Shown here one piece after another: positions 17,332-26,565 of a stretch of DNA of 64,000 nucleotides. Within the stretch, counting starts at the first letter, position 1. Each line of letters begins with the position of its first letter. The notes under the pieces are model-generated. The model had not been told where the DNA came from, ran no database searches, and saw nothing but the letters and a program-made list of their open reading frames with translations. The translations under genes and the position numbers were made by a program. The DNA comes from Flavobacterium microcysteis (GTDB taxonomy: Bacteria; Bacteroidota; Bacteroidia; Flavobacteriales; Flavobacteriaceae), in NCBI RefSeq assembly GCF_006385255.1, contig NZ_VFJE01000049.1:124001-188000 (forward strand), read 5' to 3'.

Positions 17332-17361
17332 TTGGAAATGTAGTTTTTTTGACTACTTTTG
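17332..17361 (+). promoter_or_regulatory. ssrA promoter
   Basis: TTG (17332-17334), exactly 19 bases, then TACTTTTG (17354-17361): a textbook Bacteroidota promoter. The predicted start near 17368 leaves about 35 bases of leader to be trimmed before the mature 5' end at 17403. Confidence 0.75.
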
Positions 17362-17402
17362 CGGTATGGTTTTTGCTTTATAGCAGAGTTCTTAAACATA
17401 AT

Positions 17403-17796
17403 GGGGTCGACTGGTTTTGACAGCGAGTCGAATTGAAAAGTAAGCACGTCGAGAACTGGGACAATTCTCGTTACTAAATGGTCCTACACTTTTACACGGC
17501 GAAAATAATTACGCTTTAGCTGCTTAATCCGAATTATAGTACGATTTGCCTAGTTCCTGCAAGGCAGGAAAGCTAGATTCTCCTTGAAAGCCTTGGTTTG
17601 TGGCGTTCTTAAAAGGGGAACCGTAAAAATAAACCTAGAAACAGTCAAGCTTCGGGGCTGTTTTGACAACTAAGAAGATAAGCATTGTGTGGCTGTTCCT
17701 GGCCTTGCACAATGACGAAAATCCAATCAGGAACTAAACGTGTAGAAAGCCTTTTGGTTGCTTGTTTGGACGGGAGTTCGACTCTCCCCGACTCCA
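17403..17796 (+). ncRNA. ssrA: Transfer-messenger RNA (tmRNA)
   Basis: Rescues ribosomes stalled on mRNAs without stop codon and tags the product for proteolysis, together with SmpB. The tRNA-like ends pair: 5' GGGGTCG with 3' CGACTCC, followed by discriminator A (17796); CCA is not encoded as such. The T-arm GGGAGTTCGACTCTCCC (17772-17788) is typical. The tag frame starts at 17498 (GGC) and reads G-E-N-N-Y-A-L-A-A-stop (17498-17527), matching tags of Bacteroidota. About 394 nt long. The 3' end is a classic target for integrases, and degenerate copies of it occur at 20298 and 23471. Confidence 0.96.
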
Positions 17797-17831
17797 CAAA
17801 AAAATCCCCATCGAATTGATGGGGATTTTTT
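17797..17831 (+). terminator. ssrA terminator
   Basis: ATCCCCA (17804-17810) and TGGGGAT (17820-17826) stem followed by T6, with an A-run before it. Confidence 0.85.
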
Positions 17832-17948
17832 GTTGTTAAAAGGTTGGTGGTAATAACATCAATCAACCAAAGAAAAAAGCACCAATCTCACCTCTAACGG
17901 CCATTATCATCGGGGCTTTCCGAATAATATACAGTGATAAAACATGAT

Positions 17949-19970
17949 TTAGTGCTCACTTGGAAATACTACAGAAAATCTGACACTATTTTCCTTTCTG
18001 TCAATATGAAAAGTTCCGCCATTGTTTTTAACGTATTCTTTGCACAACACCAGACCAAGCCCTACGCCCATTTCATTTCCGGTGCCACGCGTAGCACTTG
18101 CCATTTTATCCCCATTCATCTTATCCATATCAATATCCAGATTGTCTTCAACCTCATTTTCTACCGAAAAGCTCACGCCTTCTGTTGTAGATTGCAGGTT
18201 AAACCAAATCCGTCCATCAGGCGGGGTGAACTTGATGGCATTATCAATCAGATTTCGCAACACAATGTTTATCTGATTGCGATCGGCAGTAATTGTATTA
18301 GCGTCCTTGACAAGCTGTTCCATTTGAATGCCTTTCTGTTTAATCAGAGGAAGATATAGCAACAATAATTCATCAAATACGGGCTTTAATTCAAAACTAT
18401 CCTTGCTAGTTACCATTCCGCCCATCTGACTTTGCGCCCAATACAACAGGTTATCCAGTGTACTATTTACCGATTTGATCGTTTTTTTATTCTCTTCGAG
18501 CAGCTCCTGTAACTCTTCGGAAGTCAATAGCTTCATATCGCTCAGCGTCAAGATACCCAGCAGACTGTTTAATGGGCTTCTGAGATCGTGTGCAACAATC
18601 GAAAAGAGTCTGTTCTTGACAGCATTGGAACTCTCGAGCTGCTTAATGGTACTGTTGAGCTGCAGCGTACGTTCGTCTACCTTTTCTTCCAACCGCTGGT
18701 TCTGCGTTCTTACCAGGAACAGGTTCTCGTCCCTTACCTTTTGTTCAGCTCTGATAATCATCTTGTACCGATCGCCCAATGCGAAGGAAAGCAGTAGCAA
18801 TTCGAGGGTAGAGCCAATAGGCACCAATTGAATCGTGAACTCACTCGACGGAATTACCCCGCCCAAACTTAGGGTAACAATTGCTACGGTTACCCAGATA
18901 AAGAACCAGGCGACAATATAATATTTTGCTGGCTTGTGTCCGTTCCTATAGGCTATTACGCCTGCAATCCATGCCACTATTGCAACCGTAACGGTCAACA
19001 GCTGGGCAATTACAGTTGCTGTGTGTTTGAATCCCAATGCACTGACAAAGAAAAGAAGTATTCCCACCCCCCCGATTACATAGAATAGACTTAGCATTTT
19101 AGGTGCCCTTCGCTTCAGGTGGAGGAATTTGTTGCAGAACAGCAGTGAAGCTACTACCGAAAAGCTCAAGAGTATATGGGGATACTTATTTAAAAAAATC
19201 CTTAGTTCATCGCCGAAGATGAAACTATAGCCCCTGATGTAAATCAGCAGGTAGCTCGATAACGTCAGCACATATATTGCATAATAAAGATAGGTGACAT
19301 CCCTAATACTGACAAACAGGAAAAGGTTGAATAGCAAGAGTCCTATCAGCAAACCGATATAGATATATTCGATGCCCAATTTGAACTCCTGTCCCTGTAT
19401 CACACTTTCTGCGGTTGCAAGCTTTATGGGTGCCAGCAGGATATTGTTGGTCTTTAACCTTAGATAGATAGTTTCCTTCTCAATCTTTGAGGCGACCGGA
19501 AGATTTAGCATAAAGTTATTTCGGACAAACACATTGGGCTGCCTGGTCCTGAGGCATCCCGTTTTCATAACGACCGGACGACCTATGCTGTCGGTTGCGA
19601 ATGCATCGATATATTCGATATTGGGCGCATCAATAATAAGATAAAGGGGTAAGTCCCGTTGTGCAGTGTAACTGATCTTTATCCACCAAGCTGAAGAAGT
19701 ATTGCCAAAATTCAAGATTTCATGGTCGCCTCTTGTAAATTCCGCATCGGAAAGCTTTTTGACATCATCCAGCGACATCGTCGCACTTTTGTCCTCCACA
19801 TAGGAAAGCTCTTTACCAATATTTTGATAACTGAAATCATTAGCCGACTGCCCGCTGCAGCATAGCGAAAAAAACAGCAAAAAAAAGGTCGCTCCTATAG
19901 TGAAATGGGCATTTGTCCTGAAGCTAATTTTATTTAGTAAACAGCTTTTCAAAAAATCTCCTTGCAACAT
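17949..19970 (-). CDS. 7TMR-DISM sensor histidine kinase
   Basis: 673 residues. N-terminal signal segment (about 24-42), a periplasmic 7TMR-DISMED2 sugar-binding-like domain (about 45-185, with SAWWIKISY), seven transmembrane helices (about 195-400), a short coiled coil, HisKA with the phospho-acceptor motif FSIVAHDLRSPLNSLLG (about 455-472) and HATPase_c with NLIDNAIKFTPPDG and GVGLGLVLCKEYV. No response regulator is adjacent, so its partner is unknown. Base composition is less AT-rich than the next gene downstream of ssrA (20570). It lies inside the interval bounded by ssrA 3'-end copies. Confidence 0.9.
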   Translation of the reverse strand: MLQGDFLKSCLLNKISFRTNAHFTIGATFFLLFFSLCCSGQSANDFSYQNIGKELSYVEDKSATMSLDDVKKLSDAEFTRGDHEILNFGNTSSAWWIKISYTAQRDLPLYLIIDAPNIEYIDAFATDSIGRPVVMKTGCLRTRQPNVFVRNNFMLNLPVASKIEKETIYLRLKTNNILLAPIKLATAESVIQGQEFKLGIEYIYIGLLIGLLLFNLFLFVSIRDVTYLYYAIYVLTLSSYLLIYIRGYSFIFGDELRIFLNKYPHILLSFSVVASLLFCNKFLHLKRRAPKMLSLFYVIGGVGILLFFVSALGFKHTATVIAQLLTVTVAIVAWIAGVIAYRNGHKPAKYYIVAWFFIWVTVAIVTLSLGGVIPSSEFTIQLVPIGSTLELLLLSFALGDRYKMIIRAEQKVRDENLFLVRTQNQRLEEKVDERTLQLNSTIKQLESSNAVKNRLFSIVAHDLRSPLNSLLGILTLSDMKLLTSEELQELLEENKKTIKSVNSTLDNLLYWAQSQMGGMVTSKDSFELKPVFDELLLLYLPLIKQKGIQMEQLVKDANTITADRNQINIVLRNLIDNAIKFTPPDGRIWFNLQSTTEGVSFSVENEVEDNLDIDMDKMNGDKMASATRGTGNEMGVGLGLVLCKEYVKNNGGTFHIDRKENSVRFSVVFPSEH

Positions 19971-20569
19971 ATTTCAAAATCTAAAATTAGCAGATGACAA
20001 AAATAGTACAAAAACCGTATGTTCTTTGTAAGGTTCTATATCAAAAGATTACCTTAAGGTTACCTACAATAAAAACACATCTGTCGCATTTAAAGTTTTT
20101 GGTGGAAGTTCCGATATTAATTAAGCATCGAGCTAAAGTACCGACATCAGATCAACGACGGAGTCCTTTCCTTCTTTCTGGCTTGAATATTTCATTCAAC
20201 CTGTCTCCATAGCACTAATATTCTCTCCTATTGAACTTTATTTCACAGAATTTACATTATTGTTTTAGCCGTTCAAAGAAAGATAAAAGAGAAATAAGGA
20301 GTTCGACTGACATCCCAATCACTCCACAAAAAACCTTGTAAAACACTTATTTTACAAGATTATAATGTCTATTTTGGAAGAGTAAAAGAAAGAGAAAAAC
20401 TCAAGAAAATTGAACGCAGGAATGAGTATCAAAAATCAAAATTATTAACCAAGCAAAAAATGATATATCTTTGATTTTTTAACTAAACACTCACTTAGAA
20501 AAAGTCAAATTTAGTTTGAATACGTACATTTATAATAAAATTATATTAATTGTTGAAGTCCTAATTTTT
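19971..20569. other. Long intergenic region with an ssrA 3'-end-like fragment
   Basis: About 600 bases between divergent genes without a supported gene. At 20298-20333 two blocks match the tmRNA 3' end exactly: GGAGTTCGACT (20298-20308, as 17773-17783) and ACTCCACAAAAAA (20321-20333, as 17791-17803); the gap between them is 12 instead of 7 bases. This looks like a decayed integration-site duplicate. A possible hairpin CTTGTAAAA / TTTTACAAG (about 20334-20360) follows. Confidence 0.55.
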
Positions 20570-23272
20570 ATGAAAAAAATTTTAATCCTGTTATTTTTAC
20601 TCCCAAGTTTTTTATACTCCCAAGATGGCACAATAGACCTAGGCTTTAATAATCCTGTACATCTTAATAATCCTATATATAATGGTTTTAGTAGTTTGGG
20701 TTCTAGTGGCGGGGCTGAAATTTATACAACTAAAATATTAAGAAATGGAAAAATTGCTGTTTATGGCGATTTTAATGTTTACCAGGGAATTCCTACTAAC
20801 AAATTAGCGATTTTGAACCCGGATGGTTCTTTGGATACGTCTTTTAATGTTGGATTAGGCCCAGATTATGTTGATCAATATTATGGAAGCTCATCTATGA
20901 TTTGTGAGCAACCTGATGGAAAACTTATAGTTGTAGGGAGTTTTACAACATTTAATGGGGTAAGTAAAAAAAATATTGTCCGTTTAAATCTTGATGGGAC
21001 AATTGATACAAGTTTTAATGTTGGAACTTCGTCTAATGGTTACATAACATGTGTCAAGATTCAGAGTGATGGCAAGATTTTGTGTGGCGGAGAATTTACA
21101 CAGTTTAATGGTCAACCGTATGCAAGTATGGTTAGATTGAACACTAACGGAACTATTGACAATAGTTTTAATATTGGACTTGGCTTTAAAAATATCATTA
21201 ATTCTTTTACTGAAAATGGAATAATTAAAACTATCGATATTCAAAATGATAATAAAATTATTGTGGGTGGTAAATTTCTTAAATTTAATAATTTCATAAA
21301 AATTAATCTTGTCAGATTAAATAGTAATGGAACGATAGATAACAGTTTTAATATTGGTATTGGAGGAGGAAATAATACGACAAATGGCACAAACAATGGT
21401 CAGATTTACAGAGTAATTTATGACAATTCCTTAAACAAAATTTATATAACTGGAATCATTAACAATTTCAACGGCAATCCAAGTTATAACCTATTGCGAT
21501 TAAATATTGATGGAACTATTGATACAACATTCAATTTCACAAGTGTAATTGGCTATAATGGATTGAACAGCAATGGATATATTTATGATATGAATTTACA
21601 ATCCAATGGAAAAATACTATTGGGAGGAGAAGGTATTAATTTAAACAATTGCACAGGTAGTTATTGTAGTAGGATAGTACAAGTAAATCAAGATGGCACA
21701 ATAGATACTACTTTTGACTGTAAGTTAGTGGGCACCTACACAAGAGTTTACTCTATTGATTCAATTAACGATTCCATTATTGTTTCTGGTCAATTTACTT
21801 CGGTTAACTTTGAACCAATATATAAAGGTAGCATAGTAAAAGTTTTACAAAATGGATTAACGGATTTGAGTTTTAATCCTAATTTAGGTACAGATCCATA
21901 TACGCCATCTTTTGCGTCATCAATTAGTTTAAACGATGGTAATATAATAGCAAATCCGACTTATTCCATAAATTACGTGTATCCAAATGGAGATACAAAT
22001 GGCATTTACAATGAACGAATTACAGCTGGTTTAATAAAAATAAATTCAGACGGATCTATCCATCAAAATGACTATGCTAATTTCTTAACATCTAATTTAT
22101 ACTCCTATTACTTAACGAAAGACAATGCCTCGAATCTTATTTCTTCAAATCCTTTTACTAAAAAAATAGGAGAAAATGGTTTGATTAATAATTCATTTGC
22201 GTCAACCGCTTCTATAATTGCCCCCTATAATGTTAATATTTTTGTTTGCGACCATGCCCTTCAAAATGATGGAAAAATAATTATTGGTGGAAATTTCAGG
22301 TATTCTTCTCCGGGCAATGGTTCTTACAGACAACGCTTGATGAGAGTAAACTCCAATGGAACATTAGACACAAGTTTTAATATAGGAAAAGGCATAAACG
22401 GAATATCTGTTGCAGGAACAGAAGGATATTCTGTAAATACTATTGCATTGGTACCAAACAACAAAATTGTTCTAGGAGGAGTTTTTACAGATTATAATGA
22501 CAATATAATTTCAAATATAGTTAGATTAGATAGCAATGGAACTTTTGATCCTACATTTAATTCCGGAACAGCATTTAACAGTGACGTTTACAAAATCATA
22601 TACCAGCAAGATATTGAAAAATTAATAGTTATAGGAAAATTCACAAGCTATAATTCATCCAATTCAAACTATATCATACGGCTTAATAACGACGGAACTA
22701 TTGATCCTACTTTTACATCGCCGTTTGCTATTGGTTCAACTAATTCACGCGTTGTGAATATGGTTATACAGCCAGATAATAAATATATAATTTCGGGTAA
22801 GATTGACGGTGTTGAGTTTTTAAAGCGATTAAATTCCAATGGAACAATTGATACTTCATTTGCTAATAGCACATACACAGCTGTACAAAATAGTTTTGGG
22901 GACTATGATCTAGTTAGAAATATAAGTTTATTGCCAAATAATAAAATTTTAATTTCAGGCAATTTTAACCATATAAATAGTACAAGAAGAGATGGAATAG
23001 CTGTTCTTAATAATTCCCCATTCTTAAGTACTGATACATTTAATAAAAATTCATTACATAATATTTACATCTATCCTAACCCCGTAACTAATGAATTTGA
23101 ATTTAATTCTCTTATTGAAGAAGTTTCAATATATTCTCTTGAAGGAAGATTTATAAAAAAATTTAAAGACTACGAGACCAAATTTAATATTAATGAGTTA
23201 AAAGAAGGGGTGTATATTTTAAAAATCAAAAATCAAAAATCATTCACTCACCTAAAATTAATTAAAAATTAA
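20570..23272 (+). CDS. T9SS-secreted delta-60 repeat protein
   Basis: 900 residues from the ATG at 20570 (a frame-open TTG at 20516 precedes the signal peptide and is not used). Signal peptide to SFLYSQ. The body holds about 12 delta-60 repeats, each ending in a D/N-G-T-x-D-x-S/T-F-N block (for example DGSLDTSFN, DGTIDTSFN, NGTIDNSFN), spaced 50-90 residues, likely a beta-propeller. The last about 75 residues are a T9SS type A sorting domain (IYIYPNPVTNEFEF ... GVYILKIK). Exported and probably attached to or released from the cell surface. Very AT-rich. It lies inside the ssrA-bounded interval, which may mean acquisition by transfer. Confidence 0.88.
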   Translation: MKKILILLFLLPSFLYSQDGTIDLGFNNPVHLNNPIYNGFSSLGSSGGAEIYTTKILRNGKIAVYGDFNVYQGIPTNKLAILNPDGSLDTSFNVGLGPDYVDQYYGSSSMICEQPDGKLIVVGSFTTFNGVSKKNIVRLNLDGTIDTSFNVGTSSNGYITCVKIQSDGKILCGGEFTQFNGQPYASMVRLNTNGTIDNSFNIGLGFKNIINSFTENGIIKTIDIQNDNKIIVGGKFLKFNNFIKINLVRLNSNGTIDNSFNIGIGGGNNTTNGTNNGQIYRVIYDNSLNKIYITGIINNFNGNPSYNLLRLNIDGTIDTTFNFTSVIGYNGLNSNGYIYDMNLQSNGKILLGGEGINLNNCTGSYCSRIVQVNQDGTIDTTFDCKLVGTYTRVYSIDSINDSIIVSGQFTSVNFEPIYKGSIVKVLQNGLTDLSFNPNLGTDPYTPSFASSISLNDGNIIANPTYSINYVYPNGDTNGIYNERITAGLIKINSDGSIHQNDYANFLTSNLYSYYLTKDNASNLISSNPFTKKIGENGLINNSFASTASIIAPYNVNIFVCDHALQNDGKIIIGGNFRYSSPGNGSYRQRLMRVNSNGTLDTSFNIGKGINGISVAGTEGYSVNTIALVPNNKIVLGGVFTDYNDNIISNIVRLDSNGTFDPTFNSGTAFNSDVYKIIYQQDIEKLIVIGKFTSYNSSNSNYIIRLNNDGTIDPTFTSPFAIGSTNSRVVNMVIQPDNKYIISGKIDGVEFLKRLNSNGTIDTSFANSTYTAVQNSFGDYDLVRNISLLPNNKILISGNFNHINSTRRDGIAVLNNSPFLSTDTFNKNSLHNIYIYPNPVTNEFEFNSLIEEVSIYSLEGRFIKKFKDYETKFNINELKEGVYILKIKNQKSFTHLKLIKN

Positions 23273-23470
23273 ACAGTATTAGGTTTAAAAAAATGACAGT
23301 TTATAAAATAGATTAAGACTTGAAAAATACATTGCATTTTCAACTCATTGGACCCGATAAATCTCTTTCTGATTTTGTGCATTGTTTTACTTCCTTGTAA
23401 AATTTTCCAAATCAACAAGAAGCGGTAATACTTGTTTTTACTTGTCAACAACCTACATAGTCATCAACAA

Positions 23471-23490
23471 TTCAATACTCCCTGACTCCA
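23471..23490 (+). other. Degenerate copy of the ssrA 3' end (possible att scar)
   Basis: 16 of 20 bases match the tmRNA end 17777-17796, including the uninterrupted GACTCCA at the terminus, and a terminator follows directly, as it does for ssrA. It is the third such sequence (with 17777 and 20298). Confidence 0.45.
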
Positions 23491-23494
23491 ACAC

Positions 23495-23536
23495 AAAAGA
23501 CGATTTAACTTAATTAAGTTAAATCGTCTTTTTTAT
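23495..23536 (+). terminator. Long perfect terminator hairpin
   Basis: AAAAGACGATTTAACT (23495-23510) pairs with AGTTAAATCGTCTTTT around TAAT; a T-run follows. It sits after the ssrA-like scar and about 220 bases past the delta-60 gene. Usable in both directions. Confidence 0.8.
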
Positions 23537-23590
23537 TTAAACAAATAAAATCAAATAGAACTATAGCGCCAAACGTTGTTAGCAGTAGCT

Positions 23591-24148
23591 TTAGTAATAC
23601 TTAACTCCGCTTTCGACATACTTTCCATTGATTAATTTTCGATGATACACAACTTCCGGATTAATTGAATCAGGTGTGCTGTATCTGACAGTTTGTTCTT
23701 TTAAAATAATTTGGTCATTTTTCCAAAAATAGGTTTCAGAGTGAAATACTTGAAGAGCTATTCTCCATTCTGAATGAATTTCTTTTTTATTTTTGTCAAA
23801 ACCAGCATTATAGATACTGTCCAGGGATTTAATGTGTTTATATTTTTTTAAATTCTTTTTATACACCCAATGAGTATGTGATGAATTATATGCTCCCTTG
23901 TAGTTTATGAGGCTAATGTCATCAAAACCATCAAAATTAATATCTTCGTCTACTAATAAACAATATTCTGTTTCCCAATCTGATAAAAAAGTTTCTTTTT
24001 TTAATTTAATTTTCTGAATAGTTTTATCCAATTTGTTTTGTATTACGATTGAATCAAAAAAAACATGTTTATTCTGGTCTTTAGAATAGAACAGATTAAC
24101 AAAACTCTCCCTATTCTCATTTTTAATGACATAAACGGAATCATTCAA
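23591..24148 (-). CDS. Hypothetical protein; N-terminal lipoprotein signal probably lost by frameshift
   Basis: 185 residues from a TTG at 24148. The open frame continues upstream without start as ISCTKKHDENAIIKTNEV..., a typical lipobox and linker, and the hydrophobic core (KYLIVFFF) lies in the neighbouring frame just before it. One base added to the T7 run (plus-strand A7 at 24252-24258) would join them. So the natural gene is probably a lipoprotein of about 225-235 residues reaching about 24290. The body has FDGFDDISLINYKG, an FG-GAP-like D-x-N/D block. Whether this is a real mutation or an assembly error in a homopolymer is open. Confidence 0.55.
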   Translation of the reverse strand: MNDSVYVIKNENRESFVNLFYSKDQNKHVFFDSIVIQNKLDKTIQKIKLKKETFLSDWETEYCLLVDEDINFDGFDDISLINYKGAYNSSHTHWVYKKNLKKYKHIKSLDSIYNAGFDKNKKEIHSEWRIALQVFHSETYFWKNDQIILKEQTVRYSTPDSINPEVVYHRKLINGKYVESGVKYY

Positions 24149-24514
24149 TTTATTCTTAAAATCGCTTTCTAATTCTGTAGTGTCTTTTTTACTTATTACC
24201 TCGTTTGTTTTAATAATTGCATTTTCATCATGCTTTTTAGTACAACTAATTAAAAAAAGAATACGATAAGATATTTAAATAGGAGCCATTTTACGATTTT
24301 TTCAAAAGTTGTTGAAGGTTCCGCAGCTTGGCGGTGGTGGTATAAAATTATTATAAAGCTTCTAAGTTCAAAAGGTTTCTACCGGTTATTGCTCAAAAAC
24401 GGCTGTTGGCCTACTTTTTTCTTATCCTCTAATGTTAATGATAATTTGTTTTCCAGAATCTACTTAATCCTTTGTTTTACAAGAAATTGTTTTTTCATAA
24501 GAATACCCATTTTT

Positions 24515-25093
24515 TTAGTTTTGGGTATAGGCATCAATAATTTTGGAAGTCCACTCCCCGACCATCTCCTCCGTAGTCCGATCGGCACGGTCAAAAAAGA
24601 AATGCTGCTTGATGTTGAAACCGCAATAGGTATAGATACCTTTATCCGAAGTTAGTTTTAGCGCATTATCCATTCCTATCTGTTCGTATTCCGCTGCCGA
24701 CTTTCCATGCGAATTGATGATGTAGGCCAATTTGTCGCCCAGCAATCCCTTTTGTACGCCCTGATCATAACGGTAGGCAAAACCATAGCTGAACACCCGG
24801 TCAATATAGCCTTTCATAATGCCCGGCATGCCTGTCCACCAGATGGGATAGATAAAGGTAATGACATCGGCCCACGTGATATATTCTTGCTCCTTCTTAA
24901 CTTCTTCACTAACTGTTCCCCTGCGTTGTCCTTCCATGTCTTCCAGAGATAGTACAGGATTAAAGCCAATTTGATACAAATCCCTCACTATTACTTCGTG
25001 GTTCTGTTGCCTAAGTGTTTTTTCTACAGTTTGTCTAAAGTGGCTGTTCAGGCTTGCTCCATTGGGATGGGCATAAATTATAAGATGTTTCAT
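24515..25093 (-). CDS. Flavodoxin-fold NAD(P)H quinone oxidoreductase
   Basis: 192 residues, Flavodoxin_2 family (MdaB/KefF/NQO1-like). FMN/FAD-binding start HLIIYAHPNGASLNSHF, dinucleotide-site motif FIYPIWWTGMPGIMKGYIDRVF (about 80-101), then GFAYRY. It reduces quinones by two electrons in the cytoplasm. A -7 element (TACTTTTG read on the minus strand, 25130-25123) lies 30 bases upstream, inside the 78-base gap after the AraC gene, so it has its own promoter. The neighbouring AraC-type regulator is the likely controller. Confidence 0.88.
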   Translation of the reverse strand: MKHLIIYAHPNGASLNSHFRQTVEKTLRQQNHEVIVRDLYQIGFNPVLSLEDMEGQRRGTVSEEVKKEQEYITWADVITFIYPIWWTGMPGIMKGYIDRVFSYGFAYRYDQGVQKGLLGDKLAYIINSHGKSAAEYEQIGMDNALKLTSDKGIYTYCGFNIKQHFFFDRADRTTEEMVGEWTSKIIDAYTQN

Positions 25094-25171
25094 GTTTTTG
25101 CTTTTTAAATGATTATCTGAAGCAAAAGTAGAAGGCCTGCAAATGGGAAAATTGTAAGAAAACGAAAACCG

Positions 25172-25996
25172 CTAATCAGAAGCGGCCTGGCAAATGTCTT
25201 GCTGGAACTTCAAAAAGGTTTTGGGAGAAAAGCCCAAAAAATGTTGAAAATCATGAATAAGCTGGCTTTGGTCATAATAACCGCACTGACTGATGATTTC
25301 AAACCAGTCGATTTCGTTTGCGGAGGCTGTTGCCTGCTCAATAAGACCTATTGCCTTTATAAAACGCTGGTATCTGTTGACTTCCTTTGCGCTATAGCCA
25401 AAATATTTCTTTTGGGCCAGTTGGATATTCCGCTCGCTCTGCCCCATTTCCTCGGCAACAGATTTAATGGGGTTTACATGACCTGATTTGAGGTTGGCCA
25501 ACAAAGTAGAAACTGTATTTTGTAATTTTAGATACGGTCTGCAAAAGTCCAGGATACGGTTTATTTTTTCAATATCCGTAGCAATATTGTTTAGCTGGTG
25601 CCACAAGTAGGTAAAACAATTTTCCTCCATGGCTTTGTCCGGATGGATAGGCAGATGGTCGGAAAGAAAGGCCCTGCCAAAAAAGCGATAGAAAGCATCT
25701 CCTTTAAAATTAGCGACCAGTATTTTCGCCCCAGCCGAAAGCGTATATTCAAACGCTTGCTTGATAGGTCCCAGCACTATGCATTTGTCTACCTCTATTA
25801 CCGTACCTAGTTTGGAAACCAACGAGGCAGGAGTTCCAAAATTAAAGACCATAATGGTTTGGAATGACGGCAACAAAATTCTGGTTAGGGAGACTTCGGT
25901 AGTATTCTCGGCAATATAGAAATGGGAAAACACGTCCTCAAACTCTAGTGGAACGGGAAGTCTATAATTTTGATATGTCTGCTCGTCTGACTCCAT
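25172..25996 (-). CDS. AraC family transcriptional regulator
   Basis: 274 residues: N-terminal sensing domain of DUF6597 type (about 1-150) and C-terminal AraC HTH_18 (about 165-265) with SVAEEMGQSERNIQLAQKKYFG and the signature ISQCGYYDQSQLIHDFQHFLGFSPKTFLK. Same strand and directly upstream of the quinone reductase gene, so probably its regulator. GC content is somewhat higher than in the flanks. Confidence 0.87.
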   Translation of the reverse strand: MESDEQTYQNYRLPVPLEFEDVFSHFYIAENTTEVSLTRILLPSFQTIMVFNFGTPASLVSKLGTVIEVDKCIVLGPIKQAFEYTLSAGAKILVANFKGDAFYRFFGRAFLSDHLPIHPDKAMEENCFTYLWHQLNNIATDIEKINRILDFCRPYLKLQNTVSTLLANLKSGHVNPIKSVAEEMGQSERNIQLAQKKYFGYSAKEVNRYQRFIKAIGLIEQATASANEIDWFEIISQCGYYDQSQLIHDFQHFLGFSPKTFLKFQQDICQAASD

Positions 25997-26076
25997 TATC
26001 CCTTTTCCTTAAGGGTATCGTAAACATATGTAAACTCACTTAGCTATAGGTTGGTTTCTAGCCATCCTTTTATTTT

Positions 26077-26337
26077 CTATTTTAAATTTGGTTTCAATAT
26101 TCTCTTTCTGAAATAAATCAACATAAACAACAGCAAAACACAAACAGCAAACAGTATTTTCAAATTTCTAATTGTATCACAAAGATTTTCACCGCTAACA
26201 TTTGAAACACAATCAGTAATATTTTCAGTTTCATATTTCAAACTTACCATTGTGTTTAAAATTGCGTATGGTGTTATCAGAATTCCTAGGATTGGAATTC
26301 CAATTAACAAGAAATAAATTAGTTTACGTATATTCAT
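26077..26337 (-). CDS. Small hypothetical membrane protein
   Basis: 86 residues from the ATG at 26337; the ATG at 26358 would add seven residues before the basic start NIRKLIYF. Two hydrophobic helices (about 6-27 and 58-78) flank a short loop with two Cys (DCVSNVSGENLCD), which could form a disulfide outside the membrane. Basic C-terminus. No family recognised. Confidence 0.5.
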   Translation of the reverse strand: MNIRKLIYFLLIGIPILGILITPYAILNTMVSLKYETENITDCVSNVSGENLCDTIRNLKILFAVCVLLLFMLIYFRKRILKPNLK

Positions 26338-26534
26338 TTTGGTTTCAGTTAAGGGCATAGCCTGTTTATATGCAATATTGGAGTTGATACCTTCTTTACT
26401 ATAAAAACTAAGATAATATTCTTCAAGGGATATCAGGTGTTTTTTAAACGAAAAATATTTCTCTCGTCTACTTTAATACACCAACCTAAAATATACTTCA
26501 AATCTAATTTTTAACGTTGTTTAATTAAAGTAAG

Positions 26535-26542
26535 TATATTTG
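26535..26542 (+). promoter_or_regulatory. -7 element before the TlpA-like gene
   Basis: TATATTTG, exact match to TAnnTTTG, 23 bases before the ATG; TTG at 26517-26519 is 15 bases upstream, shorter than usual. Confidence 0.5.
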
Positions 26543-26565
26543 ATTTAAACTTAAGATATAGATTT

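Noticed and set aside
17645..17866. 73-codon open frame on the minus strand
   Set aside because: It lies across the 3' half of ssrA and its terminator; the RNA gene explains the sequence.
19994..20212. 72-codon frame after the 7TM kinase
   Set aside because: No signal peptide, domain or promoter; composition like intergenic sequence.
23570..23590. AACGTTG-containing sequence considered as integron attC-like site
   Set aside because: Core lacks the paired R and L boxes; similar AACGTT words occur by chance in this composition.
24389..24655. 88-codon plus-strand frame
   Set aside because: Overlaps the 3' end of the quinone reductase gene on the opposite strand; the Phe/Leu-rich part comes from AT-rich intergenic DNA.
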